From NCBI GenBank assembly GCA_028571685.1, contig CM053146.1, positions 21,239,431 through 21,303,430 on the forward strand: a stretch of 64,000 nucleotides of DNA. Direction: 5' to 3'. Below the pieces are notes generated by a model. It was given only the letters and a program-made list of their open reading frames with translations, was not told where the DNA came from and did no database searches. Shown here piece after piece: positions 35,346 to 46,574 of this stretch (its first letter is position 1; the number at the start of each line of letters is the position of its first letter). This DNA comes from Heterohyrax brucei. Lineage: Eukaryota > Chordata > Mammalia > Hyracoidea > Procaviidae. The position numbers and the translations under genes were made by a program.

Positions 35346-35995
35346 CTATATGTAGTACAGACTCAAAGAAATGCTTGGTAACATAAGCTGACTTTCTAGT
35401 TCCATTCTCAAAGGTTAATGTTAAGCCAGACATGTTAGAGGATATGGTTAATGCTAGTCTTAGGAAGGGTTGGCGGTAGTCAGAGCAGTAGGGAACAATA
35501 CTTGAATGTGAAACTGCAAAGCATGCTGAGCATTTACTGGTCAGTGGTGAAGGTGTGCAACATGGGGAGTCAAATGATAAAACCAGAGGTTTAGGAAAAA
35601 CTAATTTCCTGATATTAAGGAAAGAGAGATAGGATTTCGGGAGAGACTAAACAAGGAAGACAAGTTAAAAGAGTGATGTATTTCCCCCCGAGGAACATTT
35701 CAGAATCACCTGAGCTGCTTTATTGATATTAGCTCCTACCTCCCTTCCCTCATCCAATTCTGATATGTCAGCCCCACCCATACCAACCTCCTCCCTGGGT
35801 AATAACCGATGCCTTGGGGAATGTTGATGCTGAGGGGATTTCGTCCTATGTTTGAGGTGCAAGAGAAAGAAAAACGAGAGTGATCATAATGTGAAGTACT
35901 AGAGACTTGATATATTATTGTTACATATTTAACCAGTTTAAATAATGATTCCAGTTACACACCTGATTTTTCTCTGGAGTCAAGGCAACATTTCC
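35346..35995. other. No gene recognised
   Basis: Unassigned sequence; a 65-codon minus frame at 35665-35862 is not recognised. Confidence 0.4.
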
Positions 35996-37487
35996 AATTG
36001 TTGTTAACTGCCTTGCATCAACTCTGACTCATAGCAACCTTCTATATAATAGAATGAAACATTATTTAGTCCTGTATCATCCTCATTATTTTTGTTATGC
36101 TTGAGCCCATTATGACAGCCACTGTGTCAATCCATCTCATTTAGGATCTTGCTGATACTCTACTTTACCAAGCTGACCCTCTGATTTTGCTGACCCTTCT
36201 ATGTTACCACTGCGGTATCTTTCTTCAACAGTTGGTCCTTCTCGGTGACATGTACAAAGTAAATGAGACAAAGTCCTTGCCATTTCCCTTCCAAAGAGCA
36301 CTCTGGATGTACTTCTCTCAGGACAGATTTTCTCTTCCTTCTGGCAGTCCATGTATGTTCAATATTCTTTGCCTACTCGTATGTGTTAAATTCTTCCTGT
36401 TCCATTGTTCAGCTTTTGCATGCATATGAGGCGATTGAAAATACCATGGCTTAGGTCAATTTGCAGTTTAGATCTCAAAGTGACATTTGCTTTGTAACAG
36501 GTTACAGAGGTATTTTGCAGCAGAATTGCTCAATGCAATTTCTCATTTGCTTTCTTGACGGCTGTTTCCATGGGCATTGATTGGGCATGATTGGTCTAAG
36601 AAGAATGAAATCCTGGATGACTTAGATTTCTTCACCATTTATCACAGTGTTGCTTATTGTTTCATTTCTGAGGGTTTTTGTTTTCCTTAAGTTTAGGTGT
36701 AATTCATTGTGAGGGTTGTAGTCTTTGATCTTCATCAGTAAGTGTTTCAGGTCATCTCCTTTCTGGCAAGCAGGATTGTGTTACTTGCATGTTGCAGGTT
36801 CTTGAGTCTTTCTTGAATCCTGATGCCACATTCTTCATAATATAGCCTAGTCTCTAGGAGTATTTGTCCAGCACAGAGACACAGAGACTTGGATAAATAA
36901 AGTAAAAGAATACAACTCTGCCACACATCTTTTCCAATTTTAAGTCATATGGTATTCCCTTGCTCTGTTTGAATGACTGCCTCTTGATCCTTGTACAGAT
37001 TCTGCATAAGCATCGTTAACTCTTCTGCCAGTCTCATTCTGTGAAATGTTTTCCGTGATTTGTTATGATCCACACAGTTAAATGCATTTCTGTAGCTTAT
37101 AAAACCCAGGTAAACATCTGATATCTCTGCTTTCAGCCAACATTTGTTACCAGCAGCAACATTCCTTGTTTCACTTTTTCTTCTGAGTCTGGCTTAAACT
37201 TTTGGGAGTTCCCTATCAATAGGTGGCTGCAGCAGGTTTTGAATTATCTTGATCAAAATTTGCTAACATATTAATGATATTGTTTGATAATTTCGGCATT
37301 CTGTTTAATTACCTTTTTTTGAAGGTCATGAAAGTCAACCTTCATAGACAAGCAAGTACATTTACATCTGTCTGTTGAGGCATTTCAATAAATTTTCCAT
37401 CAATTCCTGGAAACTTGTTTTTCACCAATACCTTTAGTATAGCTTGTACTTCTTCCTTCAGTGTGAATGGTTCTTGATCATATGCTA

Positions 37488-37937
37488 TTTTAGTCACCTG
37501 GTACTGCTGTAACAGAAAATACCATGAGTGGAAGGCTTTATGATGAGAAACTTTATTTGACACAGTCCAGTAAGTCACAAATCCACTTAGGAATTAAGTC
37601 CATTCAGTAAGCAAATGTATCATAGTCCACTAGGCTGAGTCCAAATCCAGTGAGAGCATTCTGGCACAGGAACCTCAGGTCCAAAGGACGTGCTCTGCTC
37701 TCAGTGTTGCTTCTTGGTGGTATGAGGTTCCCAGTGGTCTGTGCTCACTTTTCTCCCTTATATCCCACAGCTGGTAACTTGAGTCCTGCCTCATCAGCAC
37801 AACTGCTTTCCATTCTCCATCATCAGTATCATGGAGGCAGGATTCACAACACATGGGAGGAATGGCACCATACCAGGTCTCATAGCCAAGTCAAACTAGT
37901 GCATACATTTTCAGGGGGACACAATGCAAGCCATGAC
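37488..37937 (-). mobile_element. MaLR-like LTR inserted in the antisense RTE
   Basis: 'gctgtaacagaaaataccat' to 'gacacaatgcaagccatgaca'. The host sequence tatgct occurs before and after it, a likely target duplication, and RTE text resumes with 'acctcctgaaatgg'. Confidence 0.7.
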
Positions 37938-38058
37938 ATATGCTACCTCCTGAAATGGTTGAGCATTAACCAGTTCTTTTCAGTGTAGTGACCCTGTGTA
38001 CTCCTTCTATCTTCTTTTGATATTTTGTGCATCATTCAACTTTTGCCCATAAAAACTA

Positions 38059-38222
38059 AAAACCAAACCTGTTGCCACTGAGTTGGTTCCAATTCACAGT
38101 GACCCCAAAGGACAGGGTAGAACTGCTGCATAGAGTTTCCAGGAAGCACTTGGTGGATTCAAACTGCTGAACTATTGGTGAGCAACTGTAGCTTTTAACT
38201 ACCACATCACCAGGGTTTCTTT
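38059..38222 (-). repeat. AfroSINE (antisense) inside the RTE
   Basis: 'aaaccaaacctgttgcca' to 'ttttaactaccacatcac'. Confidence 0.88.
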
Positions 38223-38330
38223 TATCCATAGAATCCTTTACTATTGCAAGCTGAGGTTTGAATTTTTTCTTCAGTTCTTTCAGCTTGAGAAATGCCAGCT
38301 GTGATCTTTCCCTCAGTTTGTTGCGCTGTG

Positions 38331-38475
38331 ATGACTTACTGTATTGAAGCTGTACCACCAATATTTCAAATACTAGTGGAGTCACCATGGTGGACAGGTT
38401 TCAGTCAAGCTTCCAGACTAAGACAGGTTAGGAAGAAGTCTAGAAATTCTTCAAATGGGTTACAGCAAATGGTGA
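38331..38475 (+). mobile_element. RTE 5'-region fragment (sense)
   Basis: 'accatggtggacaggtttca' and 'agcttccagactaagacagg' belong to the RTE 5' part and lie in the opposite orientation to the element just to the left. Either a separate copy or an inverted end. Confidence 0.55.
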
Positions 38476-38689
38476 ACTTAAGAGCCCATTATGAAGGGCT
38501 GCTAGCTCCCTGCTTAGATTTACTGTACATAGTGATCTTTTACTGTTTGGTAAATTAACATAATAAACCACTAGAGGTCTAATAATTTTCATTGGAAAAA
38601 TCTGTCTTGTTCTCTTAGATAGTAAGTTATACAATTTTTTCTTCAGTCACAACATCCAGAAATATATTAAAGGAAAAATTAAGGTCATA

Positions 38690-39049
38690 ATTCATTCTAT
38701 TTAAGTTGAACTTTCCCAGAAATTAAAGAAAGTGTCCAGCATAAGTGAAACAAATATTGCTTTGACCAAAAGAAGTCAACTAGCAAGTTATGTGCCAACC
38801 CAGATTTCCCACTTCTGGTTAGAAACCTCTTCAGATTCTTCTAATGCCAGTATTATCCCTAATTACCAAAGTCGCTTATATAAACTCTGATGCAAAAATT
38901 ATCTTTTGAGACTTCATGGAGAACAGCCTGTGTTGCTGTTGAGTCTCTGGTGGTATTATACCTCCTAATAAACCTTCTTCCTCTTTCTAACTTGGAGTAT
39001 GTTTTATTGGCTCAACTGCTGCAAGGCACAGACCTAAATCAGGCAACAA
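38690..39049 (+). mobile_element. Probable ERV1-type solo LTR
   Basis: TATA-like 'cttatataaactctg', then a poly(A) signal 'cctaataaacc' and an ending 'caaatcaggcaaca'-like run fit an LTR on the plus strand. The 5' border is uncertain. Confidence 0.45.
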
Positions 39050-39202
39050 CCACTAATGACTGAAGACCAGATCAATTGTGGAATGACATCAAAGACATCA
39101 TCCATGAAGAGAGCACAAGGTCATTAAAAAGACAAGAAAGAAAGAAAAGACCAAATTGCGTGTCAGAAGAGACTCTAAAACTATCTCTCAAGCATTGAGG
39201 AG

Positions 39203-39737
39203 TGTCTTAGGCTGGGTTTTCTAGGGAAGCAAAACCAGTAACATGTGTAGGTACAAGGGAAGATTTATAATATATAGATAGATAGATACAAATATAGGAA
39301 ACAGCTCATGTAATCACAGAAGCTGAATGTCCCAAGCTCTGGCACAAGCCTCATGTGGCCATGGAAGCTGAGGAACCCAAGGTCAGCAAGTCAGAGAACA
39401 GAGTTCTAGATCACCGGTTGTGTAGGTCAGTGGATCCCAAGCTGGTGGTGAGATGAAGCGACAGAGGCTGGTGAACCCAGGATTGGCAGGTCAGGGAGCA
39501 GGACTCTCAAGTGCTGACTGTAAGGACTGATGAGTCCAACAGCTGCTAGCTCAAGTCCCGGAATGAGATGCTGGAAGAAGAGAGCTAGAGCTCCTGGCCA
39601 TGTGAGTGACCAGCAGCCGTAGGGAAAGGTAGCGAGATGAGAGCCGAGGGGCAGGGTGCCACCACAAACTCCACCTTGCCACTTAATACAGCAGCCAAAT
39701 ATGTAGTAGCCAAGTTGACATAATCCTGACCACCACA
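39203..39737 (-). repeat. ERV-L LTR (3' LTR of the fragmentary provirus)
   Basis: 535 bp, on the minus strand TGTGGTGGTCAGG...CCTAAGACA. A second copy of the same family, complete and in the other orientation, is the solo LTR at 61854-62382. A polypurine-like acaaggggtggac adjoins it at 39738-39750. Confidence 0.9.
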
Positions 39738-39945
39738 GTCCACCCCTTGTCAACTTGGCATCTGCACACATCTCACCTTACCGTGCACAGTCTCTGAAGG
39801 GGTACAGTTACAAAGTCATACTTATGTCAACATGATATAACTAATACATGTACAACTGAAAATGCATTAGCCCATTTACATCTTATGTTTCATAAGTAAA
39901 CAAAATATCCAGTACACACATACAAAGCAGGAATACTCATAGCAA

Positions 39946-40430
39946 TTACAGTCCTCGTTTCTGTAACTGGTCACATGTCTGTAACTGATATTTAGAACTA
40001 CCTTCTTCTACAACCCATTCTGTATTCCCTTTGCCCTCAGCAAGCACCTCAGCTGGTTGTGGTTCCTTGCCTGGTGAGGTGACCCAAACCTTCATTCCTG
40101 AAGGGTCTGGGCTATTATCACTCATTTTGGAGTTGGGTCGCTGTAGTTTTCCATTGACCTTAATCACAGGACATGGTAGTACTAGGAGGCGTCCTAAGGG
40201 ATCTCCTGCATTCCAAATATACTCTTCTTTACTTCCGTTATGTAATGTCAATCCAATTTCATCTTCACAGTCAGGATCAATCACACCAGCCAGTATTGTA
40301 ACTTCCTTCTTTGTCTGTTGATCCAGAAGTACAAGGAGCCCAAAATGGCCTCCTGGCAATTTTAGCTTCCAGTTCAGTGGAACTGTTGATGTGTCTCCAG
40401 GTGGCAGCATTCCTCCTTTCAGAACTCAGA
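39946..40430 (-). pseudogene. ERV-L dUTPase domain
   Basis: The minus frame carries 'LAGVIDPDCEDEIGL', the dUTPase motif III neighbourhood (usually GVID..Y), plus 'GDPLGRLLVLPC' downstream. A dUTPase after integrase marks the ERV-L lineage. The usual Tyr of motif III is Cys here. Confidence 0.85.
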
Positions 40431-41300
40431 CATTTAATCCTGCAGAACATAAAGTCATGGGGGCAGGAAGCAAAAATCTTGCAAGAGGGTCACTAGTGAG
40501 TGGTGCCACTCCCATTTCCACCCCTTGATTCCTGGACCCATGAATCCTGGCGATGGAGAAACAGCACTGTATATTGGACGCTGGTTTAGAGCATACACAT
40601 CCTCCTGGAGAACACTTCCCCAACCCTGCAAGGTAGTGCCACCTAGCTGGCAGCATAATTGTGTCTTCAGGAGACCATTCCATCATTCTATCAAGCCAGC
40701 TGCTTTAGGATGATGGGGAACATGGTAAGACCAGTGAATTCCATGAGCATGTGCCCACTGCCGCACTTCATTTGCTGTGAAGTGAGTCCTTTGATCAGAG
40801 GCAATGCTGTGTGGGATTCCATGACGTGGATGAGACATTCTGTAAGTCCGCGGATGGTAGTTTTGGCAGAAGCATGTTGTGCTGGGTAGGCAAATCCATA
40901 TCCAGAGTAAGTATCTATCCCAGTCAGGACAAAACGCTTTCCTTTCCATGATGGAAGCAGTCCAATGTAATCAACTTGCCACCAGGTTGCCGACTGATCA
41001 CCTCGAGGAACAGTGCCATATCGAGGACTCAGTGTTGGTCTCTGCTGCTGGCAGATTGGGCACTCAGCAGTGGCTGTAGCCAAGTCAGCCTTGGTGAGCG
41101 GGAGTCCATGTTGCTGGGCCCATGCATAACCACTGTCCCTGCCACCATGACCTCTTTGTTCATGGGCCCACTGAGCAATGACAGAGGTAGCCAGAGAAAG
41201 AGGGTGATTGGTTCCCACAGAACGGGTCATCCTATCCACTTGATTGTTAAACTCATCCTCTGCTGAGGTTACTCTTTGGTGAGCACTCACATGAGACGCA
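40430..41300 (-). pseudogene. ERV-L integrase
   Basis: Zinc-binding region with 'HEQRGHGGRDSGYAW' and 'CPICQQQ', core first Asp in 'WWQVDYIG', second in 'SDQRTHFTANEV', Glu in 'AAGLIE'. A frameshift lies between the first and second catalytic parts near 40830. Confidence 0.85.
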
Positions 41301-41790
41301 AATATCTTCACTTCTTTGGCCCATTCAGAGAGGTCTATCCACATACCTCTCCTCCATAAATCCTTGTCTCCAGTCTTCCAATCATGTTCCTTCCAAGTCC
41401 CTGACCAACTGGCCAAGCCATTGGCCACAGCCCACGAATCGGTATACAGCCGCACATCTGGCCATCTCTCCTTCCAAGCAAAGTGAACGACCATATGAAC
41501 TGCTCGAAGTTCTGCCCACTGGGAGGATTTGCTTTCACCACTGTCCTTGAGGGAGGTCCCAGAAAGGGGCTGTTGTGCTGCTGCTGTCCACTTTCAAGTG
41601 GTGCCGGCATATCACACAGAACCATCTATAAACCAAGCACAGGTTTTCTCTGCCTCGGTCAGCTGGTCATAAGGAATCCCCCATGAGGCCATAGGTGCAA
41701 ACTGGGAGACAGGAGGTAATGTTACAGGAGTGGAGACCATGGGCATTTGGGCCACTTCCTCATGCAATTTACTTGTGCCTTCAGGTCCTG
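41300..41790 (-). pseudogene. ERV-L RNase H
   Basis: 'CAWFIDGSV' (first Asp), 'WAELRAVHMVVHFAW' (Glu) and 'VRLYTDSWAVANGLA' (second Asp) are all visible. Stops are present in the first part. Confidence 0.8.
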
Positions 41791-42030
41791 TACAGGCCTA
41801 ATCTCGTATATACCACTCCCATTTCCACCCCTTGATTCCTGGAAGAGAGTACAAGGTCATTAAAAAGACAAGAAAGAAAGAAAAGACCAAGTTACGTGTC
41901 AGAAGAGACTCTAAAACTAGCTCTCAAGCATTGAGGAGCTAAAGCAAAAGGGAGGAGTGGTGAAGTAAAAGACCTAAGCAGAAGATTTCAAAGAGAATCT
42001 CAGGAAGACAAAATAAAGTATTATAATGAC

Positions 42031-43620
42031 ATGTGCAAAGAGCTGGGAATGGAAAATCAAAAGGGGAGAACACATTCTGCACTTCTCAGGTTGAAAGAAC
42101 TGAAGAAAAAATTCAAACCTTCAGTTGTGATAGTGAAGGATTCTACAGGGAAAATATTAAATGACTCAGGGAGCATTAAAAGAAGATGGAAGAAATACAT
42201 GGAGTCATTATACCGGAAAAAACTGGTTGATGTTCAGCCATTTGAAGAGGTAGCATATGATGAGGAACCAACGGTACTGAAAGAAGAAGTTGAAGCTGCA
42301 TTGAAGGCATTGGAAAAAAACAAGTCTCTAGGAACGGATTCAATGTCAACTGAGATATTTCAACAAATAGATGCAGCACTGGAAGTGCTCACTCATCTAT
42401 GCTGAGAAATTTGGAGGACAGCTATCTGGCCAACTGACTGGAAGAGATCTATATTTATGCCCATTCCAAAGAAAGGTGATCCAACCAAATGTGGGAGGTA
42501 CCAAACAATATTGTTAATTTCTCACACAAGTAAACTTTTGCTGAAGATCTTTCAAAAGAGGCTGCAACAGTACATTGACAAGGAACTTCCAGAAATTCAA
42601 ACTGGATTCAGAGGAGGATATGGAACAGGGATGTGAGTGCTGATGTCAGATGGGTCTTGGCTAAAAGCAGAGGAAACCAGAAAGATGATTATCTGTGTTT
42701 CATTGACTATGCAAAGGCATTTGACTATGCAGATCATAATAAATTATAGATAACGTTGCAGAGAATGGGAATTCCAGAACACTTAATTGTGCTCTTAAGA
42801 AGTCTGTATATGGATCAAGAGGCCGTCATGTGAAAAGAACAAGGGGACAGTGCATGGTTTAAAGTCAGGAAAGGTATGCATCAGGGTTACATCCTTTCAC
42901 CGTACCTTTTCAATCTGTATGCTGAGCAAATAATCCTAGAATCTCGATTATACAAAGAAGAATGAGGCAACAGGATTGGAGGACTACTCATTAACAACCT
43001 GTATTACGCAGATGACACCTGCTTACTTGCTGGAAGTAAAGAAGATTTGAAACACTTACTGATGAAGATCAGGGACCACAGCCTTCAGTATGGATTTCAT
43101 CTCAACATCAAGACAACAAAAATCCTCATAACTGGACCAGTAAGCAAAATTGTCTTAAACAGAAAAAGGGTTGAGATTGTCAAGGATTTCATTTTGCTTG
43201 GGTCCGTGATCAACACCCATGGAAGCAGCAGTCAAGAAAACAAAAGAAGCATTGCATTGGGAAAATCTGCTGCTAAGGATCTCCTTAAAGTATTGAAAAG
43301 TAAAGATGTCACCTTGAAGACTGTAGTGTGTCTGATCCAAGCCATGGTATTTTCAATTTATCATACTCATGCAAAAGCTGGACAATGAAAGAAGGCAGAA
43401 GAAGAAATGATACCCCTGAATTGTGGTATTGGAGAAGAATGTTGAATGTCCCCTGGACTGCCAAAAGAACAAACACATCTGTTGTGGAAGAAGTACAACC
43501 AGAGTGCTCCTTGGAAGCAAAGGTGGTAAGACTGTGTCTCACATACTTCGGACATGTTGTCAGGAAGGATCAATCTCTGGAGAAGGACATTACGCTCGGT
43601 AGAAGAGAGAGTCATTGAAA
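42031..43620 (+). pseudogene. RTE reverse transcriptase ORF, broken
   Basis: Frames give 'LLRLKELKKKFKP' (42090), 'AALKALEKNKSLGTDSMS' (42290), RT finger/palm text 'TSKLLLKIFQKRLQQYID' (42530), the catalytic 'YYADDTCLLAGSKEDLKH' (43003) with an intact YADD, and 'QENKRSIALGKSAAKDLL' (43240). At least four frame breaks or stops, so inactive. Confidence 0.85.
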
Positions 43621-43795
43621 AAGAGGAAGACCCTCTACAAGATGGATTGACACAGTGGCTGCAATAACGGGCTTAAGCATAAAAATGATTGTGGACATGG
43701 TGTGAGACTGGGCAGTGTTTTGTTTTGATGTGCATAGGGTTACTGTGAATCAGAACAGACTTTATGTCACCTAACAGCAACAACAACAACAAAAG

Positions 43796-44155
43796 TCACA
43801 TCATAGAGAACACTGTCTTTCCTACATGAGCACCACTAAGTAAGACAAGAGAGAAAGAGGATGAAAGAGAGAGAGGAAGAGGACAGTGAGTGAGAGAAAG
43901 AGCAGTTAACGCTATCTTAATTTTTTTCCCCACATCTTTCTTTCTTTTTAATGGCAGCCTAACTAATGGATGACCTCAAACAGGTCTGTGTACCTTTCTT
44001 AAATACAGACTCATGTGTATTCCCTGGTGTACAAAAATGGCACTGTACTGGGTAGAAAATGCCATGTAAATGGAATTTTCATTTAGAAGAACTTGAAAGT
44101 TGTGATGAGCAATAAATATCCAATCAATTAGGAATTTAGAAGCTGGTTAAAATCA
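43796..44155. other. No gene recognised
   Basis: Purine-rich 'gagagaaagagg' text at 43840-43900, then AT-rich sequence; unassigned. Confidence 0.4.
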
Positions 44156-45199
44156 AATTTAGCAGAGCCAAAATGGAAGACTAGACACACATTTCTTTAA
44201 TTCCCTCTGAAAACTAAGGCCTGGATTGATAATTGAATGAAGCATTCTGGATACACAATGAGCCGTCGGACACAGTAAAGAGTTGTTGGATTGGACTACA
44301 TGCCACTAAATGGGAAACTCCCTCTCTCTTGCTGGGCCCTTATCCTGCTGACTCACCATTTGTGTGGATTGCAGATATTGGTCATTTCAATTTTTTTTTT
44401 CCTTTCTGTTGTCTGGTATGAGGGGGATGGGCATGAGCTGGCAGATATGCTGAGCTGCCATGCTGAAACAAACGTTTGAGAGCCTGGTGATGGACTGAGG
44501 ACAGCACAGCCCCTCCATCTTCTCTTTACTGAGCTTTCTCATAGATTCTGCTGTTTTGTGTTGGGAGGGGAAGCTTGATTGTGGCGCCACCTTCGTCAGC
44601 TAGGAGGTGGGACCACCCAACTGGAGGCCTCAACGTGCACTGTTTCCCGTGCTGGGAGGCAGTGCCAGTTTGGGGAATGCTTTTCCAGCAGAAAGGCTGT
44701 GTTTAACACACTGTTGCCTTACAGGTAGGGCCCAGCTGTGGACTGCAGCATGTCTGTAGCTCATCACTACTTTGAACAAAGTCATAGCATCTGGGGACTG
44801 CAGAAGAGGTGCTTCTGTTGTCAGCCGGCAGACATGGCCTGCCACACCTGACAGCCTGACTGATTTTTGGAAGCTGTCAGAAAGCTTTTAGCTTTTTAAA
44901 ATAAGATTGCCTGGAGAAATATCTGCTGAGCAGCCTGATGGCATCTCTTCCAGCCTTTACTGATCCACATCACAGTGTCAGTTGACGGCTGTCCAGTGAC
45001 TCTATAAGTAGGGTGATGTCTTTGATAGCCAGGAGTAAGAGCCTGCCACCTCAGAGTCCACTGGGGCCAGTCACTAGAGTACACAGAGGTGGCTGGTGAC
45101 TAACTTCCTTCTGAGAACTACACCTCAGCTGCTGTTGAGATAATAGCAGAGAAACTAAACTGACTATACAAGGCCTGAAGGCAATAGACCACTGCTAAT

Positions 45200-46119
45200 C
45201 ATTTAAAGAAACAGCCCACCATGGCTCCAGAAAACTGCCAAACTAATCAAAAACTTCCCAGATGTAGAAGCTTTTCTGAAACTATTGGAGGTCCAGTACA
45301 AAAGAATTATAGAGAGAGACCACCTAGAGATTAAACAAAATGCAGCAGAGCAAAATGAAAAATTAAGCAAGCTATTTGAACTGATGGAACATTAACATTC
45401 TGAAATCCAGTGAATCAATAACAAAATTACAGAGTTAGACAATTCAGCCCAAAGCCAAATGAGCAGAACTGAGAAGACAGAAGTCAAACTTGTGACCTTG
45501 AAGACAGAGCAACCGACACCAGCATTTATGAGGAGAAATCAGAGAAAAGAAATAATAAAAATGAAGAAGCATTAAGAAATATGTGGGACTCTATTAAGAG
45601 GAATAATCTATGATTACCTGGAATTCCTGAACAAGAGCAGATAGCTGAAAATGCAGAGTATTGTTGTTGAGTTACTGACAGAAAACTTCCCGAAATTATG
45701 AAAGAAGAGAACATAGATATCCAAGACCTGTATCAAATCACACAAAAAAAATAGACTCAAAAAGAAAGACACGAGTACATATTATAAACAATCTTAATAA
45801 AATGAAACATAAGAGGAAACTCTTGAAGGTGATAATACTCAAAGCAAAGCTAACATTCAGAAGGAAGCTTTGTAGGCTTTTGTCTGACTTGTCAGCAAAA
45901 ACAATGTCAGCAAAAAGGCAGTGGGATGACACATTCAAAACCTTGAAGGAGAAAAACTTCCAATCAAGAATTATATATGCTGCAAAACTGTCTTTCAAAT
46001 ATGAAGATGAAATTAAGACATTTGCAGACAAACAGAAGCTTAGAAACTTTGTAAAAACCAAGCCAAGACTACAAGAAATACCAAGAGAAGTTCTTTGCTT
46101 TGAAAAACAAAACCATTAA
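45200..46119 (+). pseudogene. L1 ORF1 remnant
   Basis: Matches the ORF1 at 57998-58956, e.g. 'KMKHKRKLLKV' and 'NFQSRIIYAAKLSFKYEDE' in the 45802-46119 frame. It encodes a coiled coil followed by an RNA-binding and C-terminal domain. Broken by stops in its N-terminal half. Confidence 0.8.
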
Positions 46120-46574
46120 GTATATACTTAAGGAGGCAATGCAGGAAACAACATCCAGAAACCTACCCAGTTAGAGGAGGCACAAGACTCAATCAAAGCT
46201 ACAAAATTAAAAGAAGGGAACTAGTGATTCTATCACAAAAACTGGGACACAGTCACACTAAAAAGAGGAAAATGCTACAGTTGCAATCTTTCAGATGGAG
46301 AGGAAGTTAAAAATATGTACAGGTTAAAATTGGGTTTACACTTAGAATATTAAGGGAGATCACAGGGGTAGTCACAAAGCACAATAACAAAGCAACATAT
46401 CTAAACAAGACATGTAACATAGGAGTCTCAACAAACAGAAAACTGACACTGTAAGAGATAAAAAGTCAACCCATAAAGAAGAATGACCCACAACAAAATA
46501 CTAAGAGCAACAGAGAAAACACTAACACAAAAATAAACACATGAAAATGATAGCACTAAACACATAGCTACCAG

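Larger units (their letters stand above)
35997..38330 (-). mobile_element. RTE (BovB-like) LINE, antisense, decayed
   Basis: The left end is the RTE 3' tail in antisense ('ttgttgttaactgcc'). Rightwards come antisense segments that pair with the sense RTE at 42000-43795, for example 'atcttcatcagtaagtgttt' and 'ggcatttcaataaattttcc', and near 38220-38320 'KLKELKKKFKPQLAIVKDS' on the minus strand (compare 42090-42140 in the sense copy). Interrupted by a MaLR-like LTR (37488-37937) and an AfroSINE (38059-38222). No open RT frame remains. Confidence 0.85.
39738..41842 (-). mobile_element. ERV-L internal fragment (RNase H, integrase, dUTPase)
   Basis: Minus-strand class III retroviral DNA, 5'-truncated in pol. 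Order: RNase H (about 41340-41790), integrase (about 40430-41300), dUTPase (39946-40430), short non-coding tail, polypurine tract, LTR. There is no env, as usual for ERV-L. The 5' LTR, gag, protease and RT are absent, and the right edge joins RTE sequence at 41842/41843. Confidence 0.9.
39059..43795 (+). mobile_element. RTE (BovB-like) LINE, sense, split by an ERV-L fragment
   Basis: RTE sequence at 39059-39202 stops at 'cattgaggag', where an ERV-L LTR begins, and resumes at 41843-43795. After the break about 95 bp of the left part is repeated before new sequence continues with 'ctaaagcaaaaggg'. The element ends with the tail 'gtgaatcagaacagac' and (CAA)n. The ORF is decayed but the RT block is recognisable. 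Confidence 0.9.

Noticed and set aside
39272-39290. (ATAG)n run inside the LTR as an independent satellite
   Set aside because: It is a short simple repeat in the ERV-L LTR and recurs as tctatctatc in the opposite-strand copy near 62300.
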